Part shown: in pieces, positions 17,895 through 26,172 of the stretch | Layout: every line of letters begins with the position of its first letter | How positions within the stretch are numbered: the stretch's first letter is position 1 | Assembly (NCBI RefSeq): GCF_030012605.2 | Contig: NZ_CP114055.2 | Length of the DNA stretch: 64,000 nucleotides | Source of the DNA: Bergeyella_A cardium | GTDB taxonomy: Bacteria > Bacteroidota > Bacteroidia > Flavobacteriales > Weeksellaceae | Direction: 5' to 3' (one strand) | Notes under the pieces: generated by a model | Seen by the model: only the letters and a program-made list of their open reading frames with translations | The model's database searches: none | Told to the model about the DNA's origin: nothing | Translations under genes and position numbers: made by a program

Positions 17895-18344
17895 TTAGTC
17901 ATCAATTCTTAGAAAAGCTCCGCTTGAGCTAAATTCTAATTCCAAACCATTAGAAATTTTCACACTGTAACCATAGCGCTTTTTATCTATTTCTAAGACT
18001 TTTGTACCTGGGAATTTCTGTTTAATGTAAGCAGCTATCTTTGCTGGCACTGCTGAGAAAGGAATCCCCATATGTTTATTCTCTATCTCCTTCCAAACGC
18101 CACTTCTATTGAAATCCAACTTCGTACCGTCTTCTAAATAGACTTGATACTCAGAGATGATACCATAGTCATAATCCTTCGTTGCTTGAAGAATTGGGCT
18201 ACTGAAATTCTTTTTAATAAATGCCTGAGCCGTCTTTGGCAACTGAGAGGAAGTAATAACTACATCATCTTGAGCCTTTGCAAATACACCTGTTGATAAA
18301 GCTAATACAGCTAAAATCATTTTTAAACTTTGTCTTGTCTTCAT
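17895..18344 (-). CDS. PepSY-like (DUF2874) periplasmic protein
   Basis: 149 residues with a signal peptide (ending near A-K-A-Q) and two repeats of the PepSY-like/BLIP-like fold. Each has a helix with P-x-x-I-x-x-x-Y-I-K-x-x-F (L-P-K-T-A-Q-A-F-I-K-K-N-F and V-P-A-K-I-A-A-Y-I-K-Q-K-F) and then a D-G-x-x-L-x-F-x-x-x-G sheet. Bacteroidota genomes carry many such small secreted proteins, with unknown function and perhaps inhibitory or binding roles. It is monocistronic. Confidence 0.82.
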   Translation of the reverse strand: MKTRQSLKMILAVLALSTGVFAKAQDDVVITSSQLPKTAQAFIKKNFSSPILQATKDYDYGIISEYQVYLEDGTKLDFNRSGVWKEIENKHMGIPFSAVPAKIAAYIKQKFPGTKVLEIDKKRYGYSVKISNGLELEFSSSGAFLRIDD

Positions 18345-18468
18345 TTGTATAAAATTTTACTGATGCAAAGAAATAAACAAATTTGGGAAAGATTTAGGAA
18401 GGCTTATAAGTTTATGATATTCGATTGATAAACTAAGTATTTATACTTAAAGCCTACTTACCTGCCAA

Positions 18469-20913
18469 CTAAGGGTCTACAAAGACGGTTTGTTTTATGG
18501 AGTGGTAGGCTTTTACTTGGTCGAATTCGTGGAGGCTGTGCTCTATGAATTGTTTATATCGCTTGTAGCTTTTGCCACGAGGAAGTTTGAGCATTATTTG
18601 GTAATGATAATAGGTATTAATTCGCGAAATGGGAGGCTTTTCGGGGCCAAAAACACATTCTGAAGGGAGGTATTTTCTTAGGATATTCCCCATAAAGGTT
18701 GCTGCTCGCTCGAGTTTATCCTCTTTTCGGTGTTTGAGCTGTATTAAAACCAATTTTGTATAAGGTGGATAGTGGAATTTCTTCCGTTCATCCAATAGAT
18801 AGCGGTAGATTTCGGAGGGTTGGGATTTATTAATCAACCTAAAAATAGGCTGCTGAGGATTGAAGGTTTGAAGAATGATGCGCCCCTGTCCCGACTTCCT
18901 GCCAGCCCTTCCAGATACTTGGGTGATGAGCTGATATGCGCGCTCCTCTGCTCGGAAATCCTGTATGTGCAGCATCTGGTCGGCTCGAGGGACGGCTACG
19001 AGTTCTATATTGTCAAAGTCCAGCCCCTTAGCAATCATCTGCGTACCGACTAAAATATCAGTCTTGCCTTCCTCGAGCTTTTCGTAGAGCTTTTCGTAGG
19101 CAAATTTCCTCCGCATAGCATCGGTATCCATTCTATCTACTTCCGCATTGGGGAAATGCTTCTGGATTTCTTCATACATCTTCTCCACCCCTATGCCACG
19201 CTCGCTAAGGTTTTTAGATTTACACTTGGGGCAAGCGATAGGGCGAGCTGCTCGGTTGCCACAGTAGTGGCACTTCATCTCGTGAGATGCCTTGTGATAA
19301 GTGAGTACCACATCGCAATTTGGGCAGTAGGCCACATAGCCACACGCCTCGCATTCCAATACATTGGAATAGCCTCGCTTGTTGTGGAGTATCATTACTT
19401 GGTGCTTTTCATCCAATACCTTTTTTATCTCACCGAGAAGCTGATGACTGAAATTACCGCTTACATTTTTCAAATCCTGAGCTTCCTTGTAATTAATGAC
19501 CTCCATTTTGGGAAGTGCCACTTCTGCATATCGCTCTCCGATGAATACATATTTGAGCTTACCGATTTGGCTAAGATAATACGCCTCTACCGATGGCGTA
19601 GCCGAGCTGAGGATAACTGGAGCATTGTAGAGGGAGGAGAGGTAAAGTGCGGCATCTCTCCCATTAAAAAAGGGGCTGACTTCTTTCGGTTTAAAAGCAG
19701 AATCGTGCTCCTCATCTACCACGATAAGCCCTAAACTCTGAAAGGGCAGGAAAAGAGCAGCCCGCGTTCCAATGACTACGCTAAGCTCATTATTCTTTAC
19801 CTTTTTCCAGACCTCTACTTTCTCAAAGTCGGTAAGTTTTTGGTGATAATACCCCAATGCCTTTCCATATTTCTTTTCTAATCTTAGTATCATCTGTTTT
19901 GTAAGGGAGACTTCGGGGAGGAGGAGGAGCGCTGTACCTCCTTTGGAGACTACTTCATCTATCTTTTGGAGGAAAATATGCGTCTTCCCAGAGGAAGTAA
20001 CTCCGTGCAAGAGTACATTCTGTCGGTTTGCAAAGGCATCATCTATTTCATCTTTTGCTCTTTGCTGGGTAGGGCTTAGCCGCTCTACTTTCTCCATTTC
20101 CCCTTCGTAGAAGGTGAGCCTGTCTTTGGTAAGGTAATACTCTTCTACGATGCCTTTTTCTATAAGCCCTTTTAGATGTGTAGGAGTAAATGTTCCTTTC
20201 TCCAAAACATCAGATTTGCGGAGAGGAGCGTCTGGCGCTGCAGAATAAAGCGAGAGGAGGTGCATCAGTAGCTCTCTCTGCTTTGCTGAGCGTTTTAAAT
20301 TGGTGAATATCTGTGTGAGGTCGTCTTTTAGAATTCCTTCCTTTATCTTAATATAGGCCACTTCCTTAGCTCTATACCTCTCGGAGACCTTTTCGTCTAT
20401 CTCTATATATTGCAGGTCTATGAGGGATTTTACTGTTTTTATAATTTCCTTTTTGGGGATAAATGCTTCTGTTTCTTTCAGGTTGATGACTTGCCTCACT
20501 TCCAAAGCCTGAATGAGGAAAATCTCATTAGCCTCTAAAATCTGATAATCTATCTCTGCATTGGGGCGAAGTTTTAGATAAGTCTCGCTTTCTAATTTAA
20601 GAGATGCGGGGAAGGCAAAGCGGTAGACCTCCCCTATATTGCAGAGGTAGTAGCCCGAAAGCCATTCCCAAAAGCGGAGCTGCTCCTGTGGGAGCAACGA
20701 AACCTCATCCAGCACACTGATGATTTCCTTTGGAATAAAACCCTCAGGAGCATTTGAGTGTAATGACTGCACAATGCCTGTATAAATCTTCTTCCCACCG
20801 AAAGGAATTAAGACGCGTTTTCCTTCCTCAACTTCATCAGCTAGGGCATCGGGAATCTTGTAAGTAAAAGTTCCTTTCAGATTTAATGGAAGAATAACTT
20901 GTGCAAAAGTCAA
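18469..20913 (-). CDS. priA: Primosomal protein N' (replication restart helicase PriA)
   Basis: 814 residues. The N-terminal 3'-DNA-binding domain starts F-A-Q-V-I-L-P-L. The helicase core has Walker A G-V-T-S-S-G-K-T at 304-311 and Walker B D-E-E-H at 400-403. The zinc region has the usual Cys pairs (C-E-A-C-G, C-P-N-C, C-H-Y-C, C-P-K-C) at about 520-565, and the C-terminal lobe has G-T-Q-M-I-A-K-G-L-D-F. It reloads the replisome at stalled forks. The start is TTG at 20913, as no ATG lies between the promoter element and the conserved N-terminus. It may follow thyA in a transcript but has its own -7 element. Confidence 0.97.
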   Translation of the reverse strand: MTFAQVILPLNLKGTFTYKIPDALADEVEEGKRVLIPFGGKKIYTGIVQSLHSNAPEGFIPKEIISVLDEVSLLPQEQLRFWEWLSGYYLCNIGEVYRFAFPASLKLESETYLKLRPNAEIDYQILEANEIFLIQALEVRQVINLKETEAFIPKKEIIKTVKSLIDLQYIEIDEKVSERYRAKEVAYIKIKEGILKDDLTQIFTNLKRSAKQRELLMHLLSLYSAAPDAPLRKSDVLEKGTFTPTHLKGLIEKGIVEEYYLTKDRLTFYEGEMEKVERLSPTQQRAKDEIDDAFANRQNVLLHGVTSSGKTHIFLQKIDEVVSKGGTALLLLPEVSLTKQMILRLEKKYGKALGYYHQKLTDFEKVEVWKKVKNNELSVVIGTRAALFLPFQSLGLIVVDEEHDSAFKPKEVSPFFNGRDAALYLSSLYNAPVILSSATPSVEAYYLSQIGKLKYVFIGERYAEVALPKMEVINYKEAQDLKNVSGNFSHQLLGEIKKVLDEKHQVMILHNKRGYSNVLECEACGYVAYCPNCDVVLTYHKASHEMKCHYCGNRAARPIACPKCKSKNLSERGIGVEKMYEEIQKHFPNAEVDRMDTDAMRRKFAYEKLYEKLEEGKTDILVGTQMIAKGLDFDNIELVAVPRADQMLHIQDFRAEERAYQLITQVSGRAGRKSGQGRIILQTFNPQQPIFRLINKSQPSEIYRYLLDERKKFHYPPYTKLVLIQLKHRKEDKLERAATFMGNILRKYLPSECVFGPEKPPISRINTYYHYQIMLKLPRGKSYKRYKQFIEHSLHEFDQVKAYHSIKQTVFVDP

Positions 20914-20946
20914 TGCTAATAGGGTTTAGATATGGATTTTCGGTTG

Positions 20947-20954
20947 CAAAAATA
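20947..20954 (-). promoter_or_regulatory. TAnnTTTG -7 element of priA
   Basis: TATTTTTG on the minus strand, 33 bp upstream of the TTG start. Confidence 0.55.
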
Positions 20955-20961
20955 AAAATCA

Positions 20962-21756
20962 CTAAACTGCCACTGGGGCTTTGATGCCAGGATGGGGCTC
21001 ATAATTCTCCAAAGAGAAATCCTCGTATTTGAAATCAAATAGATCTTTTATCTCTGGGTTTAGTTTCATTGTTGGGAGCACTTTTGGCTCTCGTGCGAGT
21101 TGCTTTTTCACCTGCTTAAAGTGGTTATTATAGATATGCACATCTCCGAAGGAATGCACATAATCCCCCACCTCCAAGCCACAGACCTGTGCTACCATCA
21201 TTGTGAGGAGGGCATAGCTCGCAATATTAAATGGCACACCGAGAAATACATCTGCAGAGCGCTGATAGAGCTGAAGCGAGAGTTTTCCATCGGCTACATA
21301 GAACTGAAACATCGCATGGCAGGGAGCAAGTGCCATATTAGGGATTTCGGCAGTATTCCAAGCGGAGACGATAAGCCTCCTACTGTCAGGATTAGTCTTT
21401 ATCTGCTCAATAACTTCAGAAATTTGGTCAATGATTTTACCATCGGCGCCTTTCCAGCTTCTCCACTGTGCACCATAGACCGGCCCGAGGTCACCATTAT
21501 CATCTGCCCACTCGTCCCAGATCGTTACGCCGTTATCATTTAGGTATTTTATATTGGTATCACCTCTTAGAAACCAAAGCAGCTCGTAGATGATGGATTT
21601 TAAATGTACTTTTTTCGTCGTTACAAGGGGGAATCCTTTGGACAAATCATACCTCAGCTGATATCCGAAGATACTCCTTGTGCCTGTACCTGTACGATCA
21701 GTTTTATCCGAGCCATTATCCAATATATGCTGCAAGAGAGCCAAATAATTTTGCAT
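20962..21756 (-). CDS. thyA: Thymidylate synthase
   Basis: 264 residues, the same length as E. coli ThyA. The catalytic Cys is at 146 in L-A-P-C-H-A-M-F-Q-F. Also visible are the folate and dUMP elements: R-T-G-T-G-T at 21-26, Y-E-L-L-W-F-L-R-G-D-T-N, Y-Q-R-S-A-D-V-F-L-G-V-P-F-N-I-A-S-Y and the C-terminal P-x-I-K-A-P-V-A-V. It makes dTMP from dUMP using methylene-tetrahydrofolate. The dihydrofolate reductase gene that often follows is not present. Confidence 0.98.
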   Translation of the reverse strand: MQNYLALLQHILDNGSDKTDRTGTGTRSIFGYQLRYDLSKGFPLVTTKKVHLKSIIYELLWFLRGDTNIKYLNDNGVTIWDEWADDNGDLGPVYGAQWRSWKGADGKIIDQISEVIEQIKTNPDSRRLIVSAWNTAEIPNMALAPCHAMFQFYVADGKLSLQLYQRSADVFLGVPFNIASYALLTMMVAQVCGLEVGDYVHSFGDVHIYNNHFKQVKKQLAREPKVLPTMKLNPEIKDLFDFKYEDFSLENYEPHPGIKAPVAV

Positions 21757-21775
21757 AATAATAAAGATTAAGGCA

Positions 21776-21783
21776 CAAATATA
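21776..21783 (-). promoter_or_regulatory. TAnnTTTG -7 element of thyA
   Basis: TATATTTG on the minus strand, 19 bp before the thyA ATG. Confidence 0.65.
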
Positions 21784-21787
21784 GCAA

Positions 21788-21832
21788 TTAGCAATGAGCT
21801 ATTGGCTAATAGCTATTAGCTGCTTAAAGCAT
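21788..21832. repeat. Copy of the GGCTAATAGC palindromic intergenic repeat
   Basis: AGCTATTGGCTAATAGCTATTAGCTGCT-like sequence resembling the copies at 793-845 and 28298-28346. Here it sits between divergent promoters (thyA and the haemoglobin gene) rather than between gene ends. Confidence 0.6.
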
Positions 21833-21847
21833 AAATTAATTAATCTT

Positions 21848-21855
21848 TATCTTTG
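21848..21855 (+). promoter_or_regulatory. TAnnTTTG -7 element of the truncated haemoglobin gene
   Basis: TATCTTTG, 22 bp before the ATG at 21878. It lies inside the longer frame from 21794, so the later start is chosen. Confidence 0.65.
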
Positions 21856-21877
21856 CTACCCATTAATTCAGAAACTT

Positions 21878-22267
21878 ATGAAAAAAGATATTGAAACAAG
21901 GGAGGATATCATCAAGCTAGTGGATGTTTTCTATGATAAAGTGAAGAAAAACGAAATCCTCGGTTATATCTTCGATGATATTGCAAAGATAGATTGGTCT
22001 AAGCACCTCCCTGTAATGTATTCCTTCTGGGCGAGCATACTTCTTGGCGAGAAGAGTTTCAGTGGAAACCCAATGAAAAAGCATATTGACCTCGCACAGA
22101 TTGCCCCAATGACAGAAGTAGAATTTACCGAGTGGATAAAAGTATTTTTCTCTACGATAGACGAGCTTTTCGAGGGTGAAGTAGCCGACGAAGCCAGAGC
22201 CAGAGCATCAAATATTGCAAGGCTAATGCTGGTTAACATAGAAAGGCGCTCACTCTTCTCGGTATAA
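21878..22267 (+). CDS. Group III (trHbP-like) truncated haemoglobin
   Basis: 129 residues starting M-K-K-D-I-E-T-R-E-D-I, typical of the short 2-on-2 globins of group III. Visible are the B-helix V-D-V-F-Y-D-K-V, the C-D region, L-P-V-M-Y-S-F-W-A-S-I-L with the aromatic pocket and G-N-P-M-K-K-H with the likely haem-binding His. Proposed roles are oxygen or NO chemistry in the cytoplasm. An apparent two-gene operon with the esterase 36 bp downstream. Confidence 0.87.
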   Translation: MKKDIETREDIIKLVDVFYDKVKKNEILGYIFDDIAKIDWSKHLPVMYSFWASILLGEKSFSGNPMKKHIDLAQIAPMTEVEFTEWIKVFFSTIDELFEGEVADEARARASNIARLMLVNIERRSLFSV

Positions 22268-22303
22268 AAAAAACACCCCTGAAACACATAAAACCCAACC
22301 ATT

Positions 22304-22942
22304 ATGGAACTGAATTATATCGTAAGAGCCCCTGAAAAAATAAACGCTGAGACGCCTGTGCTCTTTCTCATTCACGGATACGGGAGCAATGAACAGGATT
22401 TATTCTCCTTCGTACCCGATTTACCAGAAAACTGGCTCGTGGTGAGCTTCCGAGCACCAAGAAACACTCCATACGATGGCTTTGCGTGGTATGATATAGA
22501 CTTTATCAATGCAGAGAAGTTCATCAATATACCTCAGGCAGAGGAATCATTAGAAGCGATACTCAGCAGTATACAGCTCATTAAAAATACCTACGGAATT
22601 GGCGAAGGGAAGAGCCATTTATGTGGATTCAGCCAAGGAGGCGTACTCGCTTATGCCCTTGCCCTGAAACATCCGAGCAAATTCTCCAAAATCGCCTGCC
22701 TGAGCACTTATCCAGAGACCAAAATTCTGAAGAATATAGAGGAAGACAAAAAGAAATTCGCCCACCTTTCGTTTTTTGTGTCTCACGGTACGGAAGACGC
22801 GGTAATCCCCATAGAATGGGCGAGGAAGGGAGCCGATTTGCTCTACGACCTCAGCTGCTATTTCACATTTAGGGAGTACATCAGCGGGCACGGAATCAAC
22901 CAAAAGAACTACATAGACCTAATGAAGTTCTTCGCCAAGTAA
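22304..22942 (+). CDS. Alpha/beta hydrolase, carboxylesterase/phospholipase family
   Basis: 212 residues of the PF02230 type. The oxyanion region is F-L-I-H-G-Y-G-S-N-E-Q-D-L, the nucleophile is in L-C-G-F-S-Q-G-G, the acid is in G-T-E-D-A-V-I-P, and the catalytic His is in S-G-H-G-I. It should hydrolyse short acyl esters or lysophospholipids; the physiological substrate is unknown. No signal peptide is visible, so it is cytoplasmic. It ends at a strong terminator. Confidence 0.88.
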   Translation: MELNYIVRAPEKINAETPVLFLIHGYGSNEQDLFSFVPDLPENWLVVSFRAPRNTPYDGFAWYDIDFINAEKFINIPQAEESLEAILSSIQLIKNTYGIGEGKSHLCGFSQGGVLAYALALKHPSKFSKIACLSTYPETKILKNIEEDKKKFAHLSFFVSHGTEDAVIPIEWARKGADLLYDLSCYFTFREYISGHGINQKNYIDLMKFFAK

Positions 22943-22948
22943 AAAATA

Positions 22949-22979
22949 AAATACCTCTGAGATTTTCAGAGGTATTTTT
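22949..22979. terminator. Bidirectional intrinsic terminator
   Basis: AATACCTCTGA / TCAGAGGTATT hairpin followed by TTTTTG, between convergent genes. Confidence 0.88.
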
Positions 22980-22988
22980 GTGTATTCA

Positions 22989-23591
22989 TTAATTTTTATT
23001 GCCTTCTCTTTCAATTTTTCTGGCTTCACCGAGCTTCTCCTCTATTTTGGAGACCACTTCTGGGTTTGAAACTTTTATCGGGACAGAAATTTTAGCATTC
23101 TCCCAAGCCATCAGCATCAGCATTCCTTCTTTTCCATTGGGTAGGAAGTCTATCGTAAACCACTCGGTGGGTGTTTTTGTGATTTCTACGGGGATGACAG
23201 TCTCCAGTACATTGAGTTTTTCATCAAAGGAGAAAGCACCCCAGCTTTGGAAATCTTTATTGAGAACCACCTGCCACTGATTGGGTTGCGGGATGATGTA
23301 AAGACCGTAAGTACCCGCTTTGAGCTCCTTACCGCCGAAAATTACATTCTGCCCGAAGCTGATTTTTGTACACGAATTGGCTCCTGCCCTCCAAACTTTG
23401 CCGTAAGGCACTAAATCTCCGAAGATTTTCCTCCCCTTTACGCCTGGTCTACCGTAATCTACCGTTATTTTTGAGATGGAGAACTGCTGATCTATTACTT
23501 GCCTTGGGCTGGCTGCGGGAATGGAGTAAGTCTGTGCATTTGAGAGGGATAAAAACGCCCCTACAAAGACTATTAAAGCTGCTTTTTTCAT
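22989..23591 (-). CDS. DUF2911 family secreted protein
   Basis: 200 residues with a signal peptide (ending near S-N-A-Q). The DUF2911 pattern is clear: S-P-R-Q-V-I-D-Q-Q, I-T-V-D-Y-G-R-P-G-V-K-G-R-K-I-F-G-x-L-V-P-Y-G-K-V-W-R-A-G-A-N, then L-K-A-G-T-Y-G-L-Y-I-I-P. Members are secreted Bacteroidota proteins of unknown function. It is monocistronic, with TACCTTTG at 23608-23615 as its -7 element. Confidence 0.9.
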   Translation of the reverse strand: MKKAALIVFVGAFLSLSNAQTYSIPAASPRQVIDQQFSISKITVDYGRPGVKGRKIFGDLVPYGKVWRAGANSCTKISFGQNVIFGGKELKAGTYGLYIIPQPNQWQVVLNKDFQSWGAFSFDEKLNVLETVIPVEITKTPTEWFTIDFLPNGKEGMLMLMAWENAKISVPIKVSNPEVVSKIEEKLGEARKIEREGNKN

Positions 23592-23607
23592 TAATCTAAT
23601 TTTTCCT

Positions 23608-23615
23608 CAAAGGTA
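23608..23615 (-). promoter_or_regulatory. TAnnTTTG -7 element of the DUF2911 gene
   Basis: TACCTTTG on the minus strand, 16 bp before the ATG. Confidence 0.65.
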
Positions 23616-23657
23616 TTAAATAATCAAAAATCCTCCAAAGGGCGGCCTGATTAAAAC

Positions 23658-23910
23658 TTTAATGCCTTAGCTGAGTAATCCACCTTCTTAAATTATCAAT
23701 TTAATAAATAAAAGGCGTATTTAATACCGATTTTCATCAAAATCACTACAATTCTTAGTAAGATTAATAAGATAACGCTCTATTTTAATGCCTCAGACCT
23801 CTATTTTAATGCGATGACGCATTAATTTAATACGATAACGGTCTATTTTAATGCGATGGCGCACTGATTTAATGCGATGAGAGTCAAAATTTGAGCGATG
23901 GCTATCAAGC
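23658..23910. repeat. Array 2: 21-bp periodic repeats with core TTTAATGCG
   Basis: The core TTTAATGCG (variants TTTAATACG, TTTAATGCC, ATTAATAAG, TTTGAGCGA) starts at 23763, 23784, 23805, 23826, 23847, 23868 and 23890. Spacings are 21 bp five times and then 22 bp. Many units continue with -ATGGCGC or -ATGACGC. Isolated matches at 23658, 23700 and 23720 suggest an older, decayed left part with spacings near 42, 20 and 43 bp. Reading frames on both strands contain stops. It fills the divergent gap between the DUF2911 and AAA ATPase genes and ends about 50 bp before the AAA start. Confidence 0.82.
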
Positions 23911-23962
23911 TCAATTGGGCTAATGGGCTTTTTTTAGTAAATTGCCGCAGTAAAACAAAACA

Positions 23963-24673
23963 ATGAATATTTTTAACCTGCTGATAGACGATAAGGAGAA
24001 GATTGACCTCGATGAAGTCTTCCTTAGCAATAAAAATAAAGAGACGATAAACCAACTGATTAAGGAGCACCAATACGCCGATAAACTGAGCGAATACGGC
24101 ATACCGATTAATAATAAAATCTTCCTGTTTGGGCACTCAGGCTGCGGAAAAACGATGACGGCAAAAGCAATAGCCACCGCTACAAATAAACCGATTCTCA
24201 TCCTGAACCTGAGCAATATCGTGAGCTCGCGGATTGGGGAGACTTCGCAGAATATTAAGCAGATTTTTGACAAAGCGGCAAGGGAAAAAGCAATACTCTT
24301 CCTCGATGAATTTGACCAAATAGGCAAAGCCAGAGGCAGCGATGATAAAGATGTAGGGGAAATGAGGCGATTGGTAAATACCATCATCCAGCTCATAGAC
24401 TACTTCCCGAAAGAGGCTCTGCTCATCTGCGCGACCAACCACCCAGAGATTATAGACATAGCCCTGCTGAGGAGATTTCAGCTAAAAATCAAGTTTGAAA
24501 TGCCTTCGGATGAGCTATTAAATCGGTACTATGACACACTACTGGAGCCTTTCCCCAAAGACTTTCAGAACATCGAGAGGAAATACAAAATCTCCTACGC
24601 CGAAGCCAAAGATTATACCCTGACCTTAGTGAAAGGGCTGCTCATCAACCAATGGGAAAACGAAAAAAATTAA
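23963..24673 (+). CDS. AAA-family ATPase (single module)
   Basis: 236 residues with one AAA+ domain. Walker A is G-H-S-G-C-G-K-T at 57-64, Walker B is I-L-F-L-D-E-F-D at 111-118, sensor 1 is in C-A-T-N-H at about 156-160, and the arginine-finger region L-L-R-R-F is at 168-172. It resembles the ATPase core of the spastin/FtsH/CDC48 group but has no protease, transmembrane or N-terminal substrate domain. Related stand-alone ATPases can sit beside subtilases or effector genes; none is seen here. The next gene (YggS-like) starts 7 bp later, so they are probably co-transcribed. The 21-bp array lies directly upstream. Confidence 0.88.
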   Translation: MNIFNLLIDDKEKIDLDEVFLSNKNKETINQLIKEHQYADKLSEYGIPINNKIFLFGHSGCGKTMTAKAIATATNKPILILNLSNIVSSRIGETSQNIKQIFDKAAREKAILFLDEFDQIGKARGSDDKDVGEMRRLVNTIIQLIDYFPKEALLICATNHPEIIDIALLRRFQLKIKFEMPSDELLNRYYDTLLEPFPKDFQNIERKYKISYAEAKDYTLTLVKGLLINQWENEKN

Positions 24674-24680
24674 ATAAACA

Positions 24681-25418
24681 ATGAAAGAAGACCTACTACA
24701 CAACCTCGAAGCTATCCTTACCCGAATAAAAAACGCCTGTGAGAAAACAGGAAGAAACCCAAGCGAAGTAAAACTCCTCCTCGCTACAAAAACAGTAGAC
24801 CCAGAGAGGATAAAAATCGCTCTACAAGCTGGGCAAACCCTCATTGCAGAAAATAAAGTGCAAGAAGTAAAAGAAAAATACGAAGCCCTGAAAGATACCC
24901 CCCACACCAGCCATTTCATCGGGCATTTGCAAACGAATAAAATCAAGGAAATCCTTCGCTATGGCATCTCCTGCGTAGAATCTGTGGACAGGCTGGACCT
25001 TGCAGAGAAACTCCAGCAAAGATTAGAGTTTGAAGACAAAACGATAGAGGTTTTTATCCAAGTAAATACCTCTGATGAGGAGAGTAAATTCGGTGTGCAC
25101 CCAAGCGAAGCCATAGCACTCGTAAAAAAAGTAGCAGCACTCCCTCGCCTTAAAATAAAGGGGCTAATGACCATAGGGCTCTTCAGCGCCGAAACCGAAG
25201 AGGTGAGAAAATGTTTCCAACTGCTGAGAAAAATACAGCAAGACATCATTGCCCTTAACCTCCCAAATGTAGAAATGAATGAGCTGTCTATGGGAATGAG
25301 TGGCGACCTGGAAACCGCAATAGAAGAAGGTGCAACGATAGTACGCGTGGGTACTGCGATTTTTGGGCAGAGGATTTATCCAGACTCCTATTACTGGAAC
25401 GAAGGCAAGCAAGCCTGA
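24681..25418 (+). CDS. YggS/PLPBP-family PLP homeostasis protein
   Basis: 245 residues, single-domain TIM barrel of the alanine-racemase N-terminal type. The PLP lysine lies in L-L-L-A-T-K-T-V near residue 32. Other family marks are I-A-E-N-K-V-Q-E, H-F-I-G-H-L-Q-T-N-K, V-N-T-S-D-E-x-x-K-F-G and S-M-G-M-S-G-D-L-E-x-A-I. The family binds PLP and affects vitamin B6 and amino-acid balance without known enzyme activity. It follows the AAA ATPase gene by 7 bp and ends at a strong terminator. Confidence 0.93.
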   Translation: MKEDLLHNLEAILTRIKNACEKTGRNPSEVKLLLATKTVDPERIKIALQAGQTLIAENKVQEVKEKYEALKDTPHTSHFIGHLQTNKIKEILRYGISCVESVDRLDLAEKLQQRLEFEDKTIEVFIQVNTSDEESKFGVHPSEAIALVKKVAALPRLKIKGLMTIGLFSAETEEVRKCFQLLRKIQQDIIALNLPNVEMNELSMGMSGDLETAIEEGATIVRVGTAIFGQRIYPDSYYWNEGKQA

Positions 25419-25424
25419 AAAATT

Positions 25425-25458
25425 AAAAAGAGGAATAATCCGATTATTCCTCTTTTTT
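25425..25458. terminator. Bidirectional intrinsic terminator
   Basis: Perfect stem AAAAAGAGGAATAAT / ATTATTCCTCTTTTT with a 3-base loop, followed by T. Confidence 0.9.
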
Positions 25459-25480
25459 GTACATCTCATCGCTGAAGTAC

Positions 25481-26155
25481 TTACCTTGTTACCTTTCCGA
25501 ATCTGAGAACCTCTTTGCCTTGTTTATTATACATATGGAGGGTGAGTCCATCTACTTTATAGGTTGCCACCTGAGTAATAGCCTGTGAAAAAGCATCTGG
25601 AATCTGCATATCTTCACAAAGTCGGAATGTAGTAGCCAGCGGACTAAATACCATTTCTCGGGAATTGAGCTTGCTAAAGCCTCCCATATAATGATTACAA
25701 CCATCGGAGCCATTAACTTTGTTCTGGGAAGGGTCTATATTCATCGGGAACATAGAATCATCTCCTAATTTTTTAGAATTAACAGCCTCTAAAAGCCATT
25801 GACCCTCCAACTGAGTTTTAAAATCGCTTACTTTTTCCAATTCTCTCACCAGAGTATATCGTACAGAAGGAGCATCTGCTGGGACATCCTTAGGATTGAG
25901 TTTTTCTTCCCTTACCTCAATCTTTTTAAAGAAACCTTCCTCAAACTTAAAGCCCTCAATAGGTGAATAGATGAGCTCCCATTGGGCTTTATCTAAATCA
26001 TTTCCTTTATAGACTTTCAAGCACTGCATTTTACCCACTCCTGAGCAGTCTGCCCTATAAGCATCTACCCAATATACACTTGTCTTTGAACTTCCACACG
26101 CCTGAAACAGCATTACTGCCATTAAAATCAAGCTAAAAACTTTTAAATTTTTCAT
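25481..26155 (-). CDS. Lipoprotein with DUF4377-like and META (HslJ-like) domains
   Basis: 224 residues. The lipobox is Q-A-C (Cys 20). The first half (V-D-A-Y-R-A-D-C-S-G-V-G-K-M-Q-C-L) fits DUF4377, with two cysteines that could form a disulfide. The second half (L-E-G-Q-W-L-L-E-A-V, G-S-D-G-C-N-H-Y-M-G-G-F, F-S-P-L-A-T-T-x-x-x-C) is a META/HslJ domain. Such proteins sit on the periplasmic face of a membrane and have poorly defined stress or envelope roles. It starts 17 bp past the stop of the methyltransferase-like gene, so the two are probably co-transcribed. Confidence 0.85.
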   Translation of the reverse strand: MKNLKVFSLILMAVMLFQACGSSKTSVYWVDAYRADCSGVGKMQCLKVYKGNDLDKAQWELIYSPIEGFKFEEGFFKKIEVREEKLNPKDVPADAPSVRYTLVRELEKVSDFKTQLEGQWLLEAVNSKKLGDDSMFPMNIDPSQNKVNGSDGCNHYMGGFSKLNSREMVFSPLATTFRLCEDMQIPDAFSQAITQVATYKVDGLTLHMYNKQGKEVLRFGKVTR

Positions 26156-26172
26156 TTGTTTAGTTATTATAG

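Noticed and set aside
21794..21877. Longer start of the haemoglobin gene
   Set aside because: The 28 extra residues are encoded by repeat DNA and by the promoter element, and do not fit the family.
23763..23910. Heptad-repeat coding sequence
   Set aside because: The 21-bp period equals 7 codons, and the minus strand gives repeated I-A-L-K or I-A-L-N, but stop codons interrupt it every one to three units on both strands.
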